Assembly (NCBI GenBank): GCA_023396045.1
Contig: JAEWXD010000036.1
Coordinates: 1-40,670, forward strand
DNA length: 40,670 nt
Direction: 5' to 3'
DNA from: Bacillota bacterium
GTDB taxonomy: Bacteria > Bacillota > Clostridia > Christensenellales > Aristaeellaceae
Shown: positions 23,585 to 32,733 of the stretch, one piece after another
How positions within the stretch are numbered: the first letter of the stretch is position 1
How the letters are laid out: every line of letters starts with the position of its first letter
Made by a program: the position numbers and the translations under genes
Notes under the pieces: model-generated
The model's input: only the letters and a program-made list of their open reading frames with translations
Databases searched by the model: none
What the model was told of the DNA's origin: nothing

Positions 23585-23931
23585 TGGCAGTGCAAATTTA
23601 TTGTAATAAAAAGAATTTTGATGTACAAAAAGCAGAGCGCTTTTTTAAAGAAAGAAAAGTTCCCTATCAGTTAATAGACCTAAAAAAACATAAGTTAGGT
23701 AAAAGAGAATTGGAATTGTTTATTCTAAAAGCTGGCTCTGCAGAAAAATTGATAGATAGAAACAACAAGCAAACCAATACGCATCCCGTGGCACTTGTGT
23801 TTACAGAAGAACTCATAAAAAATGCAATGCTTGAAGATGCTTCTTGTTTAATTACGCCAATTATTCGTAATGGTAATCAGGTAATTATTGGTTTTGATGA
23901 AAAAATCTGTCTTTCTTGGTTAAAGGGTTAG
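23584..23931 (+). CDS. ArsC/Spx-family thioredoxin-fold protein without the usual active-site Cys
   Basis: A 115-residue protein of the ArsC/Spx/YffB family: VQIYCNKKNFDVQKAERFF at the N-terminus, FKERKVPYQLIDL, and the cis-Pro region ITPIIRNGNQVIIGFD near the end. In the Clostridia relatives I remember, the first loop reads G-T-K-K-C-F-D-T; here it reads C-N-K-K-N-F-D-V, so the expected catalytic Cys is Asn11, and a Cys stands four residues earlier (Cys7). Arsenate reduction is therefore doubtful; a binding or regulatory role is possible. It overlaps the helicase-loader gene by one base and sits one base before dnaE, so it is co-expressed with replication genes. Confidence 0.75.
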   Translation: MAVQIYCNKKNFDVQKAERFFKERKVPYQLIDLKKHKLGKRELELFILKAGSAEKLIDRNNKQTNTHPVALVFTEELIKNAMLEDASCLITPIIRNGNQVIIGFDEKICLSWLKG

Positions 23932-23932
23932 T

Positions 23933-26900
23933 ATGGCATTTACACATTTGCATCTGCATACCGAGTTTAGCCTTTTAGATGGGGCTTGTAAAATTCAATC
24001 CTTGGTACAAAAGTTAAAAGAAATAGGGCAGCACGCTTGTGCTGTTACAGACCATGGCGCTATGTACGGTGCCGTGGATTTTTATAATGCCTGCAAAAAA
24101 GAGGGAATTAAACCTATCATTGGTACAGAATGTTATATTTGCGAAGATAGAACCAATAAAACCCAAGCTGACAGAGAATATAATCACCTGATTTTATTGT
24201 GTAAAAACGAAAAAGGTTACCAAAATTTGTGTAAACTGGTTAGTGCTGGTTTTATTGAAGGATATTATTATAAACCAAGAATCGATTATAAGTTGCTTGC
24301 GCAGCATACAGAGGGTTTAATTTGTCTTTCGGCTTGTATTTTTGGTAAATTGCCTCAATTATTGCTAAAAAATCAAGTAGAAGAAGCAAAAAAACATGCT
24401 TTATACATGCAATCTCTTTTCGGTGCAGGCAATTATTATATAGAGATTATGAACCACGGCTTAAACGATGAGCTTTTTGTTTTGCCTAAATTGGTTCAGC
24501 TTGCCAAGGAAACCGGTATACCACTGGTCGCTACCAACGACTGCCATTATATAGAAAAAGAGCAAGCCAAAGCGCAAGAAGTTTTAATGTGCATTAAAAC
24601 CGGTAAATTGCTAGATGATAGCGATAGAATGCGAATGCTTACAGATCAGCTGTATGTAAAAACAGAAGAAGAAATGCAAGCTCTATTTGCGCAATACCCA
24701 AATGCTATAGAAAATACAGAACGTATTGCCGAGCAATGTAATTTTGAATTTGATTTTAAAACCATGCATTTGCCTGCTTATCCATTAGAAACGGATGTGC
24801 AGGCAGTAGATTATTTAAGACAATTGTGCTTGCAAGGTTTACAACAAAGGTACCCCAATAAATGTGAACCGGGCTCTGCACCTTACATTCGTATGGCGTA
24901 CGAAATTGATATGATAGCCCAAATGGGTTATGTGGACTATTTTCTTATTGTATGGGACTTTATTCGCTATGCTAAGAATAAGGGCATACCCGTTGGCCCG
25001 GGCAGAGGCAGTGGTGCAGGCTCCATTGTTGCCTACACCTTAGATATTACAGGCCTTGATCCTTTAAAATACAATTTGATTTTTGAGCGCTTCTTAAACC
25101 CGGAACGTTTAAGTATGCCGGATTTGGATATTGATTTTTGTTATGAACGCAGGCAAGAAGTTATAGACTATGTAACCAATAAGTATGGTGCAGATAAAGT
25201 GGCACAAATTATTACTTTTGGTACCATGGCCGCAAGGGGTGTAATACGTGATGTGGGTAGAGTGCTTGGCGTACCGCTTGCTAAGGTAGATAAGCTTGCT
25301 AAAATGGTGCCAACGCAGCTTGGTATTACTTTAAAATCAGCCTTTCAGCTTAATCCGGATTTAGAAACAGAATATCAAACAGATGAAGAGAGCAGAAAGC
25401 TTTTTGATATGGCAAAGCTGTTGGAAGGCATGCCGAGAAATGCAAGTACCCATGCGGCAGGTGTTCTTATATCTTCTAAGCCGGTAACAGATATTGTACC
25501 CATTCAAAAAAATGATGAAGTGGTTACCACCCAATATACCATGACTACTCTGGAGCAGTTGGGTTTGCTTAAAATGGATTTTTTGGGCTTGCGTACCCTT
25601 ACCGTAATACGTGATACCCTTTCACTTATTAACGATACAAACTTACAGAGCGAAGAAAATATACCGCTCAATGACCCTAAAGTTTATAAAATGATTTCTA
25701 ACGGCGATACCTTGGGTGTGTTTCAGTTAGAAAGTGGGGGCATGCGTGTATTCTTACACAACTTAAAACCGGAATGCTTTGAAGATATTATTGCAGCTAT
25801 TTCTTTATATCGTCCTGGCCCTATGGATAGTATTCCTAAATACATCCAAGGCAAACATAATGCTGATTCCATACAGTATATTACCCCGGAATTAAAGCCT
25901 ATTTTAGATGTTACATATGGCTGTATTGTATACCAAGAACAAGTTATGCAAATTGTGCGAGACTTGGCTGGTTATTCATTAGGGCGAAGCGATTTGGTGC
26001 GACGTGCTATGTCTAAAAAGAAGCACGATGTAATGGAAAAAGAACGCAATTATTTTGTGCATGGTATACAAAATGAAGATGGTAGTTATTTGGTAGATGG
26101 CTGTGTGCGTCGTGGCATTAAAGAAAGCATTGCTAACAAAATATTTGATGATATGAGTTCTTTTGCTTCGTATGCGTTTAATAAAAGCCATGCGGCTGCA
26201 TATGGTGTACTTAGTGTACGCACAGCGTACTTAAAATGCTATTATCCTGTTGAATTTATGGCAGCTACTCTAAATAGCTTTTTGGATTCTACTTCTAAAA
26301 TCGCCTTATATGTGCAATATTGCAGGTCTGCAGATATAAAAATATTGCCGCCTAATATTAACCACAGTGTTTGGAAGTTTTCGGTAGAAACACATAACAA
26401 TCAAAAATGTATCCGTTTTGGCCTTGGTGCTATTAAGAATATAGGGATTGCTGCTGTTCAATCTATTATTGCAGAACGTTTGCAAAGGCCATTTAAAGAC
26501 CTTTTGGATTTTATAGATAGAATTCCTGAAAAAAGTGTGAATAAACGCATGATAGAGTGTTTTATTAAAGCAGGTGCTTTTGATGGTTTGCAATATAACC
26601 GTACGCAAATGCTCAATATCTATGAAAGTGAGTTAGAGAAAAAACAGTCCAGAAGCAAAAACAATGTTCGTGGGCAAATGTCTTTGTTTGATGTATTTCA
26701 AAGCACAGAAGCACAAACCGAAGTTTTGCCAATGCAAGAATACCCCTTAAGAACTTTGCTTGCTATGGAAAAAGAAATCACTGGTATTTATATTTCTGGG
26801 CATCCTTTGGATGCATATATTCAGCAATTGCAAGCCTATGATTCTATTGTAGATATTTTAGAATATGCTCAGCAGGAAGACAAAGGTATTGCAGTAGATG

Positions 26901-27412
26901 GAAAACGTGTGCATTTGGCTGGTATATTAGTTGGTGTAAAAAAACGTGCTACTAAAAAGGGGGAATTAATGGCTACCATTGCCCTTGAGGACTTAGGGGC
27001 ACAAATTGAAGGGCTGGTTTTCCCCAAAGCGTTGCAACGCATGTCAAATGTATTGGAAGTGGATCGCTTAGTAGAAATTTATGCAAAGATTTCAGTAAAA
27101 GAAGATGAAGATATCAAAATTATTGTAGATGATGTAAAAGAGCTGCTTTTGAATGAAAACCGACAAATTATAAAGGAAGAAGCCCTCGCCTCAAAAAAAG
27201 ATGAAAAATTATATTTAAGAATACAAAGTTCTCAATTGGAACATTTAAAAAAGATATTATTGCGTCATGCGGGGAATAGTCCGGTATATGTAAAACTGAT
27301 AGATACCAATAAAGCAATTTTGTTTGATAAAGAGCTTTGGTGCAATTTAACTGAAGATCTTATAGATGAATGTATAGAAAATTTCGGTATGGATAATATT
27401 ATTATCCAATAA
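23933..27412 (+). CDS. dnaE: DNA polymerase III subunit alpha, DnaE type
   Basis: An 1159-residue replicative polymerase. Domains in order: N-terminal PHP domain (AFTHLHLHTEFSLLDG; AVTDHGAMYGAV), the polymerase core with GPGRGSGAGSIVAYTLDITG (about 360) and the catalytic Asp motif MPDLDIDF (about 394-400), fingers with YRPGPMDSIPKYI and KSHAAAYGVL, a helix-hairpin-helix region (KAGAFDGL), then an OB fold (VHLAGILVGVKKRATKKGEL) and a short C-terminal domain. No DnaQ-type exonuclease insert is present, so it is DnaE rather than PolC. In Bacillota with PolC, DnaE extends primers on the lagging strand; whether this genome has PolC is not visible. It lies at the end of the dnaD-dnaC cluster. Confidence 0.96.
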   Translation: MAFTHLHLHTEFSLLDGACKIQSLVQKLKEIGQHACAVTDHGAMYGAVDFYNACKKEGIKPIIGTECYICEDRTNKTQADREYNHLILLCKNEKGYQNLCKLVSAGFIEGYYYKPRIDYKLLAQHTEGLICLSACIFGKLPQLLLKNQVEEAKKHALYMQSLFGAGNYYIEIMNHGLNDELFVLPKLVQLAKETGIPLVATNDCHYIEKEQAKAQEVLMCIKTGKLLDDSDRMRMLTDQLYVKTEEEMQALFAQYPNAIENTERIAEQCNFEFDFKTMHLPAYPLETDVQAVDYLRQLCLQGLQQRYPNKCEPGSAPYIRMAYEIDMIAQMGYVDYFLIVWDFIRYAKNKGIPVGPGRGSGAGSIVAYTLDITGLDPLKYNLIFERFLNPERLSMPDLDIDFCYERRQEVIDYVTNKYGADKVAQIITFGTMAARGVIRDVGRVLGVPLAKVDKLAKMVPTQLGITLKSAFQLNPDLETEYQTDEESRKLFDMAKLLEGMPRNASTHAAGVLISSKPVTDIVPIQKNDEVVTTQYTMTTLEQLGLLKMDFLGLRTLTVIRDTLSLINDTNLQSEENIPLNDPKVYKMISNGDTLGVFQLESGGMRVFLHNLKPECFEDIIAAISLYRPGPMDSIPKYIQGKHNADSIQYITPELKPILDVTYGCIVYQEQVMQIVRDLAGYSLGRSDLVRRAMSKKKHDVMEKERNYFVHGIQNEDGSYLVDGCVRRGIKESIANKIFDDMSSFASYAFNKSHAAAYGVLSVRTAYLKCYYPVEFMAATLNSFLDSTSKIALYVQYCRSADIKILPPNINHSVWKFSVETHNNQKCIRFGLGAIKNIGIAAVQSIIAERLQRPFKDLLDFIDRIPEKSVNKRMIECFIKAGAFDGLQYNRTQMLNIYESELEKKQSRSKNNVRGQMSLFDVFQSTEAQTEVLPMQEYPLRTLLAMEKEITGIYISGHPLDAYIQQLQAYDSIVDILEYAQQEDKGIAVDGKRVHLAGILVGVKKRATKKGELMATIALEDLGAQIEGLVFPKALQRMSNVLEVDRLVEIYAKISVKEDEDIKIIVDDVKELLLNENRQIIKEEALASKKDEKLYLRIQSSQLEHLKKILLRHAGNSPVYVKLIDTNKAILFDKELWCNLTEDLIDECIENFGMDNIIIQ

Positions 27413-27436
27413 TGCTTAAAATATTGTATTTTCAGC

Positions 27437-27465
27437 TTGCTATAAAGTTTACTTGCTTATATAAT
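27437..27465 (+). promoter_or_regulatory. Promoter of the DUF1508 gene
   Basis: TTGCTA (27437-27442), 17 bases, TATAAT (27460-27465), followed by ATAGGAGG before ATG 27495. I see no clear terminator between dnaE and this promoter. Confidence 0.6.
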
Positions 27466-27494
27466 GAAAGTATATAAATATATAGGAGGTTTGT

Positions 27495-27866
27495 ATGGGA
27501 AAGTTTATTATTAAAAAAACCAATACAGGCGTTAAATTTGATCTGTTAGCAACCAATGGTGAAGTGGTTGCTACATCCGAAGTTTATAATTCTGAAAGAT
27601 CTTGCAATAAAGGTATTCAAAGTGTTATAAACAATGCACCTAAAGCTGGCATAGAAAACCAAACCAAAGAAGGTTTTACCAAAGAAAAATGTCCTAAATT
27701 TGAAGTTTATACCGATAAAGCAAGCGAATTCCGTTTTCGTTTAAAAGCTACCAATGGCCAGATTATTGCAACCAGTGAAGGCTACAAAGCAGAAAAAAGT
27801 TGCTTAAATGGTATTGCCTCTGTACAAAAAAATGTTGTAGATGTAAAAATTGAAAAGCAATTTTAG
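27495..27866 (+). CDS. YegP/DUF1508 family protein with two repeats
   Basis: A 123-residue protein made of two tandem DUF1508 repeats. Repeat 1 (about 3-50) carries FDLLATNGEVVATSEVYNS and CNKGIQSVINNA; repeat 2 (about 68-118) carries FRLKATNGQIIATSEGYKA and CLNGIASVQKN. The family is small, beta-rich and widespread; its function is not known. ATG 27495 has an excellent AGGAGG. It has its own promoter and terminator, so it is monocistronic. Confidence 0.88.
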   Translation: MGKFIIKKTNTGVKFDLLATNGEVVATSEVYNSERSCNKGIQSVINNAPKAGIENQTKEGFTKEKCPKFEVYTDKASEFRFRLKATNGQIIATSEGYKAEKSCLNGIASVQKNVVDVKIEKQF

Positions 27867-27873
27867 TTTTTGT

Positions 27874-27906
27874 AAAATAACCGTGGGTTTCTGCGGTTAT
27901 TTTTTT
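27874..27906 (+). terminator. Terminator after the DUF1508 gene
   Basis: AAAATAACCG (27874-27883) pairs with CGGTTATTTT (27894-27903) around a ten-base loop and runs into seven T residues. Confidence 0.8.
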
Positions 27907-27914
27907 ATAAATTT

Positions 27915-27943
27915 TTGACATCAACTCTAAAATATTGTAATAT
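27915..27943 (+). promoter_or_regulatory. Promoter of the GntR-serine hydrolase operon
   Basis: TTGACA (27915-27920), 17 bases, TAATAT (27938-27943). The start near 27950 leaves about 20 bases with AAGGAGG before ATG 27972. Confidence 0.75.
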
Positions 27944-27971
27944 GGTAAAAATATCTGAAAGGAGGTTTGGC

Positions 27972-28673
27972 ATGGAAGCAAATACTGTGCAGAAAGAATT
28001 TAATAAGTCTGTTAGAGAGAGCGTATATGAGGTTTTGAAAGGCTTGATTATTTCTGGGGAATTAGCACCGGGTTCTCGTATTAAAGAAACTGAATTTGCA
28101 GAGAAATTGCATGTTAGCCGAACCCCTTTACGAGAAGCTTTGCGAAAACTGGAAGATGATGATTTGATTGAATCGGTTGTCAACAAAGGTGTTTTTGTGA
28201 AAGCCTTTACTTTAGAAGATATAGAGGAAATTTATAGTATTCGTAACAGCTTGGAAATGCTTACAATTTCATCTGTAATTGTTAATGCAACAGAAAAAGA
28301 TGTGCAATCATTAAAGAAACATCTTTTACATATTGATGATTTGCTCAAAGAAAACAATTTATCACAAGTAGCTATTGTTGCTCGAGAGTTTCACAATCAT
28401 ATTATAAATCTATCTGGTTTAAACAGGGTAATTGCAGCAATACATGACCAAGATGAATATATAGATAAATTTTCATTTTTAAGCATTCATAAAGAAACGC
28501 GCAGAAAAGAGGCGCGAGAAGAGCATTATCAAATTGTGGCTTGTATTGAAAATAAAGATGAAGAAGGTCTGCGTGCTGTAATTCAGCGTCATATTCAACA
28601 TAGTAAAATGATGTGTTTATTGGCTTTAAAAGAAAATAACAAATTGGTTTCAAGAAAAAATACTAAACTATGA
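27972..28673 (+). CDS. GntR-family (FadR/FCD type) transcriptional regulator
   Basis: A 233-residue DNA-binding regulator. The winged helix (about residues 10-75) shows VYEVLKGLIISGELAPGSRI, ETEFAEKLHVSRTPLREALR and the GVFVKAFTLEDIEEIYSIR junction; the C-terminal all-helical FCD domain carries the metal/ligand positions around REFHNHIINLSG and EEHYQIVACIEN. FCD regulators respond to small carboxylates, sugars acids or amino acids. I chose ATG 27972 because AAGGAGG lies upstream; the longer frame from 27915 begins inside the promoter. It overlaps the hydrolase gene by 4 bases and may control it. Confidence 0.92.
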   Translation: MEANTVQKEFNKSVRESVYEVLKGLIISGELAPGSRIKETEFAEKLHVSRTPLREALRKLEDDDLIESVVNKGVFVKAFTLEDIEEIYSIRNSLEMLTISSVIVNATEKDVQSLKKHLLHIDDLLKENNLSQVAIVAREFHNHIINLSGLNRVIAAIHDQDEYIDKFSFLSIHKETRRKEAREEHYQIVACIENKDEEGLRAVIQRHIQHSKMMCLLALKENNKLVSRKNTKL

Positions 28674-29824
28674 AGAAATTTATTGCGTTATTCTTGCTTT
28701 GTGTATGCGTTGCTCAGATGGTATTTGCTGCAGATATACCAACTTTTTATGCTAAAACAGAAAAAGCATTTCATGATTATCATGTAGTAGGGGGGAGCTT
28801 TGTTGTTTATCATAATTTTGAACCTGCTGCAGTATTTCACTATGGTATGGCAGATAAAAGAGCACATACTCTGGTAGAAGAATTTACAAAATTTAAAATA
28901 GCATCTATTACCAAAATGGTATCTGCCATAGGTTTAATGCAATTGGTAGAAAAAGGGTATTGTAGCTTAGATGACGATATTAGCCATATTTTAGGCTATA
29001 AAGTGCGCAATCCTTATTTTAAAAATGTACCTATCACCGTTGGCATGTTGGTTTCACATACATCATCTATTCAGGACTCGGCAAGGTCTGCTCATAAACG
29101 TGGTACTGTGGCACAAATGCTTGGGCCAAATCGTGTGAACGACAACGCTTTTGCAAACGTAAAACCTGGTACCAAGTATATTTATTCAAATTTCGGCTTT
29201 GGTCTTATAGGTATCATTATTGAGCAAATATCAGGCAAAACTTTGCAACAGTATATGAAAGAAAATGTTTTTACCCCTTTAAATATAGATGCCGGCTATA
29301 GTGTACAAGAATTGCAAACCGCAAACGTTGCTGCAAGATATCAAAATGGGGTAGAAGCAGAGAGCATAGCTACCTTGCAAAAGCAAGAACTGAGTGCAGA
29401 AATTGATGTAGAAAGAAATTATAATGTTTCAGTAGGTAAATTGCTTATTTCTGCACAAGATTTATCCAAACTATTAATGGTATTGGCTGGCGATGGTTCT
29501 TACAACGGTGTTAATATTCTGTCTTCTGATAGTGTGTTGCAAATGCGTAGCGTAGCTCAAAATATATCTTTGTATGGTGTAGGTATAGAACGCAAGGATA
29601 ATATTATTGAAAATATCACTCTGTATGGGCATCAAGGTCTATATTATAGTGCGTATTGCGATGCCTATTTTGACCCCGAAAACAATATAACCATGGTATT
29701 GCTTACCAATGGTCAAGATGTTCGTAGAATTGAAGGTACAAACGCATTGGCAAGGCAATTGTTCATGCTCACCTATAAATATTTAATAGATATTCCCCAA
29801 AATCCATATTTGGTTACAGAATAA
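28670..29824 (+). CDS. Secreted serine hydrolase, beta-lactamase/class C family
   Basis: A 384-residue protein with a signal peptide (KKFIALFLLCVCVAQMVFA, cleavage after about residue 20). The serine-hydrolase motifs are present: Ser79-x-x-Lys82 in KIASITKMVSA, Tyr-Ser-Asn in YIYSNFGFGLIG (about 171) and His-Gln-Gly in LYGHQGLYYS (about 320). This places it in the class C beta-lactamase/DD-peptidase/esterase group; most such genomic copies are peptidases or esterases rather than antibiotic-degrading enzymes, and resistance should not be assumed. It starts inside the GntR stop (ATGA), so the regulator and enzyme form one coupled operon. Confidence 0.88.
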   Translation: MKKFIALFLLCVCVAQMVFAADIPTFYAKTEKAFHDYHVVGGSFVVYHNFEPAAVFHYGMADKRAHTLVEEFTKFKIASITKMVSAIGLMQLVEKGYCSLDDDISHILGYKVRNPYFKNVPITVGMLVSHTSSIQDSARSAHKRGTVAQMLGPNRVNDNAFANVKPGTKYIYSNFGFGLIGIIIEQISGKTLQQYMKENVFTPLNIDAGYSVQELQTANVAARYQNGVEAESIATLQKQELSAEIDVERNYNVSVGKLLISAQDLSKLLMVLAGDGSYNGVNILSSDSVLQMRSVAQNISLYGVGIERKDNIIENITLYGHQGLYYSAYCDAYFDPENNITMVLLTNGQDVRRIEGTNALARQLFMLTYKYLIDIPQNPYLVTE

Positions 29825-29847
29825 AAAAGTTTGGAAAGGAATTTTTT

Positions 29848-31302
29848 ATGTTAAACAACGAATTGAGAGTCGGCTTAACCTTTGACGATGTATTGCTTAT
29901 CCCGCAAGCAAGTGAGGTAGTACCTAATTTGGTAGATTTAAGTACCAACCTTGGTAAAAATATTCATTTAAATATACCATTACTATCCGCTGCTATGGAT
30001 ACCGTTACAGATGATAGAATGGCTATTGCCATTGCTCGTGAAGGTGGGTTAGGCATTATTCATAAAAATATGGATATTGAATCCCAAGCAGCTATGGTAG
30101 ATAAGGTAAAACGCAGTGAAAACGGCGTAATTACAGATCCATTTTCTCTCACTCCGGAACATAAAATTTATGACGCAGAAAAATTGATGGCAACCTATAA
30201 AATCAGTGGTGTGCCCATTGTGCGTGGTACTAAATTGGTTGGTATTTTAACCAACAGAGATTTGCGTTTTGAAACAGATTATTCCAAAAGCATCTCTGAA
30301 GTAATGACTTCCGAAGGGCTTATTACTGCTCCGGTAGGTACAACCTTGGAAGAAGCTAAAAAAATATTGGCAAAATATAGAATAGAAAAACTACCCATTG
30401 TTGATGAAAATTACAATTTGCGTGGATTAATTACTATTAAAGACATTGAAAAATCTCATAAATATCCAAATTCTTCTAAAGATTTACGTGGTCGTTTGCT
30501 TTGTGGCGCTGCACTTGGTGTTACCGGTGATGTAATGGAAAGAGCCTCTGCCTTGTTGAAGGCTGGCGTAGATGTTCTTTCAATAGATACTGCACATGGC
30601 CACAGTAAAGGTGTGCTTAGCACAGTAGAAAAACTGCGTACTGCCTTCCCAGAAGCTGTTATTTTTGCAGGCAATGTTGCAACTGCCGAGGCAACCAAAG
30701 CTTTGTTTGATAATGGTGTAGATTGCGTAAAAGTGGGGATTGGCCCGGGCTCTATTTGTACAACGCGTGTTGTAGCTGGCATAGGTGTACCTCAAATTAC
30801 TGCCATTGCAGATTGTGCTAATGCAGCCGCTAAGTTTAATAAACCGATTATTGCTGATGGTGGTATTAAATACTCAGGTGATATTGCAAAAGCCATTGGC
30901 GCTGGTGCACACGCGGTTATGCTTGGTAGCCTACTTGCAGGTGTAGAAGAATCGCCAGGTGAAATGGAAATTTATCAAGGTAGATCTTTTAAGGTATATC
31001 GTGGCATGGGTTCTTTGGGCGCAATGGCAAATGGCAGTAGTGACAGATACTTCCAGGAAGGCAACAAAAAGCTTGTTCCAGAAGGTGTAGAAGGTAGAGT
31101 ACCATATAAAGGTGTGCTTTCCGATGCTGTATTCCAATTAATGGGTGGTTTACGCGCAGGTATGGGCTATTGTGGCGCTAAGGATATTGAAACATTGCGT
31201 ACCAATGCACAATTTATTAGAATTACGAGCGCAGGCCTAATTGAAAGTCATCCTCATGACATTTCATTAACCAAAGAAGCCCCAAACTATTCAAGATACT
31301 AA
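29848..31302 (+). CDS. guaB: IMP dehydrogenase
   Basis: GuaB oxidises IMP to XMP with NAD+, the first committed step to GMP. The 484-residue protein has the TIM barrel (GLTFDDVLLIPQASEVVP at the start; catalytic Cys loop GIGPGSICTTRVVAGIGVPQ at about 297-316; flap region YRGMGSLGAMANGSSDRY) with two CBS domains inserted at about 93-205 (KISGVPIVRG; YRIEKLPIVDE). It is complete. AAAGGA precedes the ATG, 23 bases after the hydrolase gene, without an obvious separate promoter. A terminator covers its stop. Confidence 0.97.
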   Translation: MLNNELRVGLTFDDVLLIPQASEVVPNLVDLSTNLGKNIHLNIPLLSAAMDTVTDDRMAIAIAREGGLGIIHKNMDIESQAAMVDKVKRSENGVITDPFSLTPEHKIYDAEKLMATYKISGVPIVRGTKLVGILTNRDLRFETDYSKSISEVMTSEGLITAPVGTTLEEAKKILAKYRIEKLPIVDENYNLRGLITIKDIEKSHKYPNSSKDLRGRLLCGAALGVTGDVMERASALLKAGVDVLSIDTAHGHSKGVLSTVEKLRTAFPEAVIFAGNVATAEATKALFDNGVDCVKVGIGPGSICTTRVVAGIGVPQITAIADCANAAAKFNKPIIADGGIKYSGDIAKAIGAGAHAVMLGSLLAGVEESPGEMEIYQGRSFKVYRGMGSLGAMANGSSDRYFQEGNKKLVPEGVEGRVPYKGVLSDAVFQLMGGLRAGMGYCGAKDIETLRTNAQFIRITSAGLIESHPHDISLTKEAPNYSRY

Positions 31303-31325
31303 GGCATGATTTTCATGCCTTTTTT
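31301..31325 (+). terminator. Terminator at the guaB stop, overlapping the rarA upstream frame
   Basis: AAGGCATG (31301-31308) pairs with CATGCCTT (31314-31321) around ATTTT, followed by TTTT. It starts within the guaB TAA and ends eight bases before the preferred rarA ATG. Confidence 0.7.
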
Positions 31326-31332
31326 GGAAGAT

Positions 31333-32652
31333 ATGCAACAAAATTTTATACAACAGCAGAATCAAAGTAATTATAATAAACCTCTTCCGGAACGCATGCG
31401 TCCACAAAACTTAGATCAGGTTTTTGGGCAACAACATCTCATTGGTAGGGGGCGTCTTTTGCGTAGAGCTATAGAAAAAGACAATCTTAGTTCATGTATT
31501 TTTTACGGCCCGGCAGGCACAGGTAAAACCACGATTGCTAATATTATTGCTAAATATACGAAGTCTGATTTTGTAAAACTCAATGCAGTTACCTCGGGTG
31601 TAGCAGAGTTACGTAATGTATTAAAAAAAGCAGAGCAAAATTTACAGCTTTTGCAAAAACCTACCATTTTGTTTTTGGATGAGTGCCATCGTTGGAGTAA
31701 GGCACAGTCCGACAGCATTTTGCCCGCCATTGAAAATGGACTTATTAAATTTATAGGTTCTACTACAGAAAATCCGTCAGCAGCTATGACACCGGCGATT
31801 GTAAGCCGTTGCCGTGTATATCGATTTTTGCCACATAGCTTAGAGGATGTAACTCAGGCTTTGAAAACGGCGTTGCAAGATCGGCAACGTGGTTATGGTA
31901 ATTTAAAAATTCATATAGAAAACGAGGCTCTGGACTATATTGCACAAACTTCCGGAGGCGATATTCGCCAAGCACTTTCTGCGCTGGAAATGGCAGTTAA
32001 TGTTGCAGATAAAATAGACGGAGAATTGCAAATAGATATTACTTTGGCAAAAGAATGTGTGCAAACGCCTGTGATTGGCATAGATAAACAATTATATTAT
32101 GATATGATCTCAGCGATGATTAAAAGTATGCGTGGATCAGATCCGAACGCATCTTTGTTTTGGCTTGCACGATTATTGCATACAGGTATCGATCCTCGTA
32201 TTATTGCTCGCAGGGTAATGGTACACGCAAGTGAAGATGTAGGTCTTGCAGATCCCAACGTGCTTTTGCAGGCTCATGCTGCTGTAAAGGCAGTAGAGTT
32301 TGTAGGCATGCCGGAAGCAAGAATTCCATTGGCGCAAGCTGTACTTGCAATTGCTTTGGCAGAAAAGTCCAACAGTGTAGTACAGGCGATAGATGAGGCA
32401 ATGGCCCATGCAAAAGCAGGTAATGCAGTACAAGTACCCAATCATTTGTGCGATCATAGCTATGCTGTTAAAGGCGAACTAAGGGGGGAGTATTTGTATC
32501 CGCACAATTATGAACACCATATCGTCGCACAAAAATATGTACCTGAAGAATCTCAAGATGTAATATTCTATGAGCCAAGTTCGCAGGGGAAGGAAAAAGA
32601 AATTGCTGAAAGATTGAACTTTTGGAAACAGGAGTTAGATAAGCGTAAATAG
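31333..32652 (+). CDS. rarA: Replication-associated recombination protein RarA (MgsA)
   Basis: RarA is an AAA+ ATPase related to clamp loaders that acts at stalled forks. The 439-residue protein has PLPERMRPQNLDQVFGQQHL at the N-terminus, Walker A FYGPAGTGKTTIAN (about 56-69), Walker B ILFLDECHRWSKAQSD, sensor 1 GSTTENPSAAMTPAIVSRC, and the C-terminal tetramerisation part with the ending typical of the family (LRGEYLYPHNYEHH). Start choice is uncertain: an upstream ATG at 31306 lies in the terminator stem, so ATG 31333 after TTGGAAG is preferred, though spacing is short. No promoter is visible, so read-through past the guaB terminator may supply it. Confidence 0.92.
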   Translation: MQQNFIQQQNQSNYNKPLPERMRPQNLDQVFGQQHLIGRGRLLRRAIEKDNLSSCIFYGPAGTGKTTIANIIAKYTKSDFVKLNAVTSGVAELRNVLKKAEQNLQLLQKPTILFLDECHRWSKAQSDSILPAIENGLIKFIGSTTENPSAAMTPAIVSRCRVYRFLPHSLEDVTQALKTALQDRQRGYGNLKIHIENEALDYIAQTSGGDIRQALSALEMAVNVADKIDGELQIDITLAKECVQTPVIGIDKQLYYDMISAMIKSMRGSDPNASLFWLARLLHTGIDPRIIARRVMVHASEDVGLADPNVLLQAHAAVKAVEFVGMPEARIPLAQAVLAIALAEKSNSVVQAIDEAMAHAKAGNAVQVPNHLCDHSYAVKGELRGEYLYPHNYEHHIVAQKYVPEESQDVIFYEPSSQGKEKEIAERLNFWKQELDKRK

Positions 32653-32671
32653 TAATTGTTGCAATTGGATA

Positions 32672-32700
32672 TTGAGAATAATAATTGCTTTTGCTATAAT
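32672..32700 (+). promoter_or_regulatory. Promoter of the SH3-VanW/tilS operon
   Basis: TTGAGA (32672-32677), 17 bases, TATAAT (32695-32700), directly after rarA. Confidence 0.65.
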
Positions 32701-32733
32701 ATATAGGTACTTTTTGAAAGGTTCTCAGCGTGA

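Noticed and set aside
28670..29824. Antibiotic-resistance beta-lactamase
   Set aside because: The motifs fit the broad class C/DD-peptidase/esterase group; a resistance role cannot be inferred from the sequence, and the GntR neighbour suggests metabolic control.
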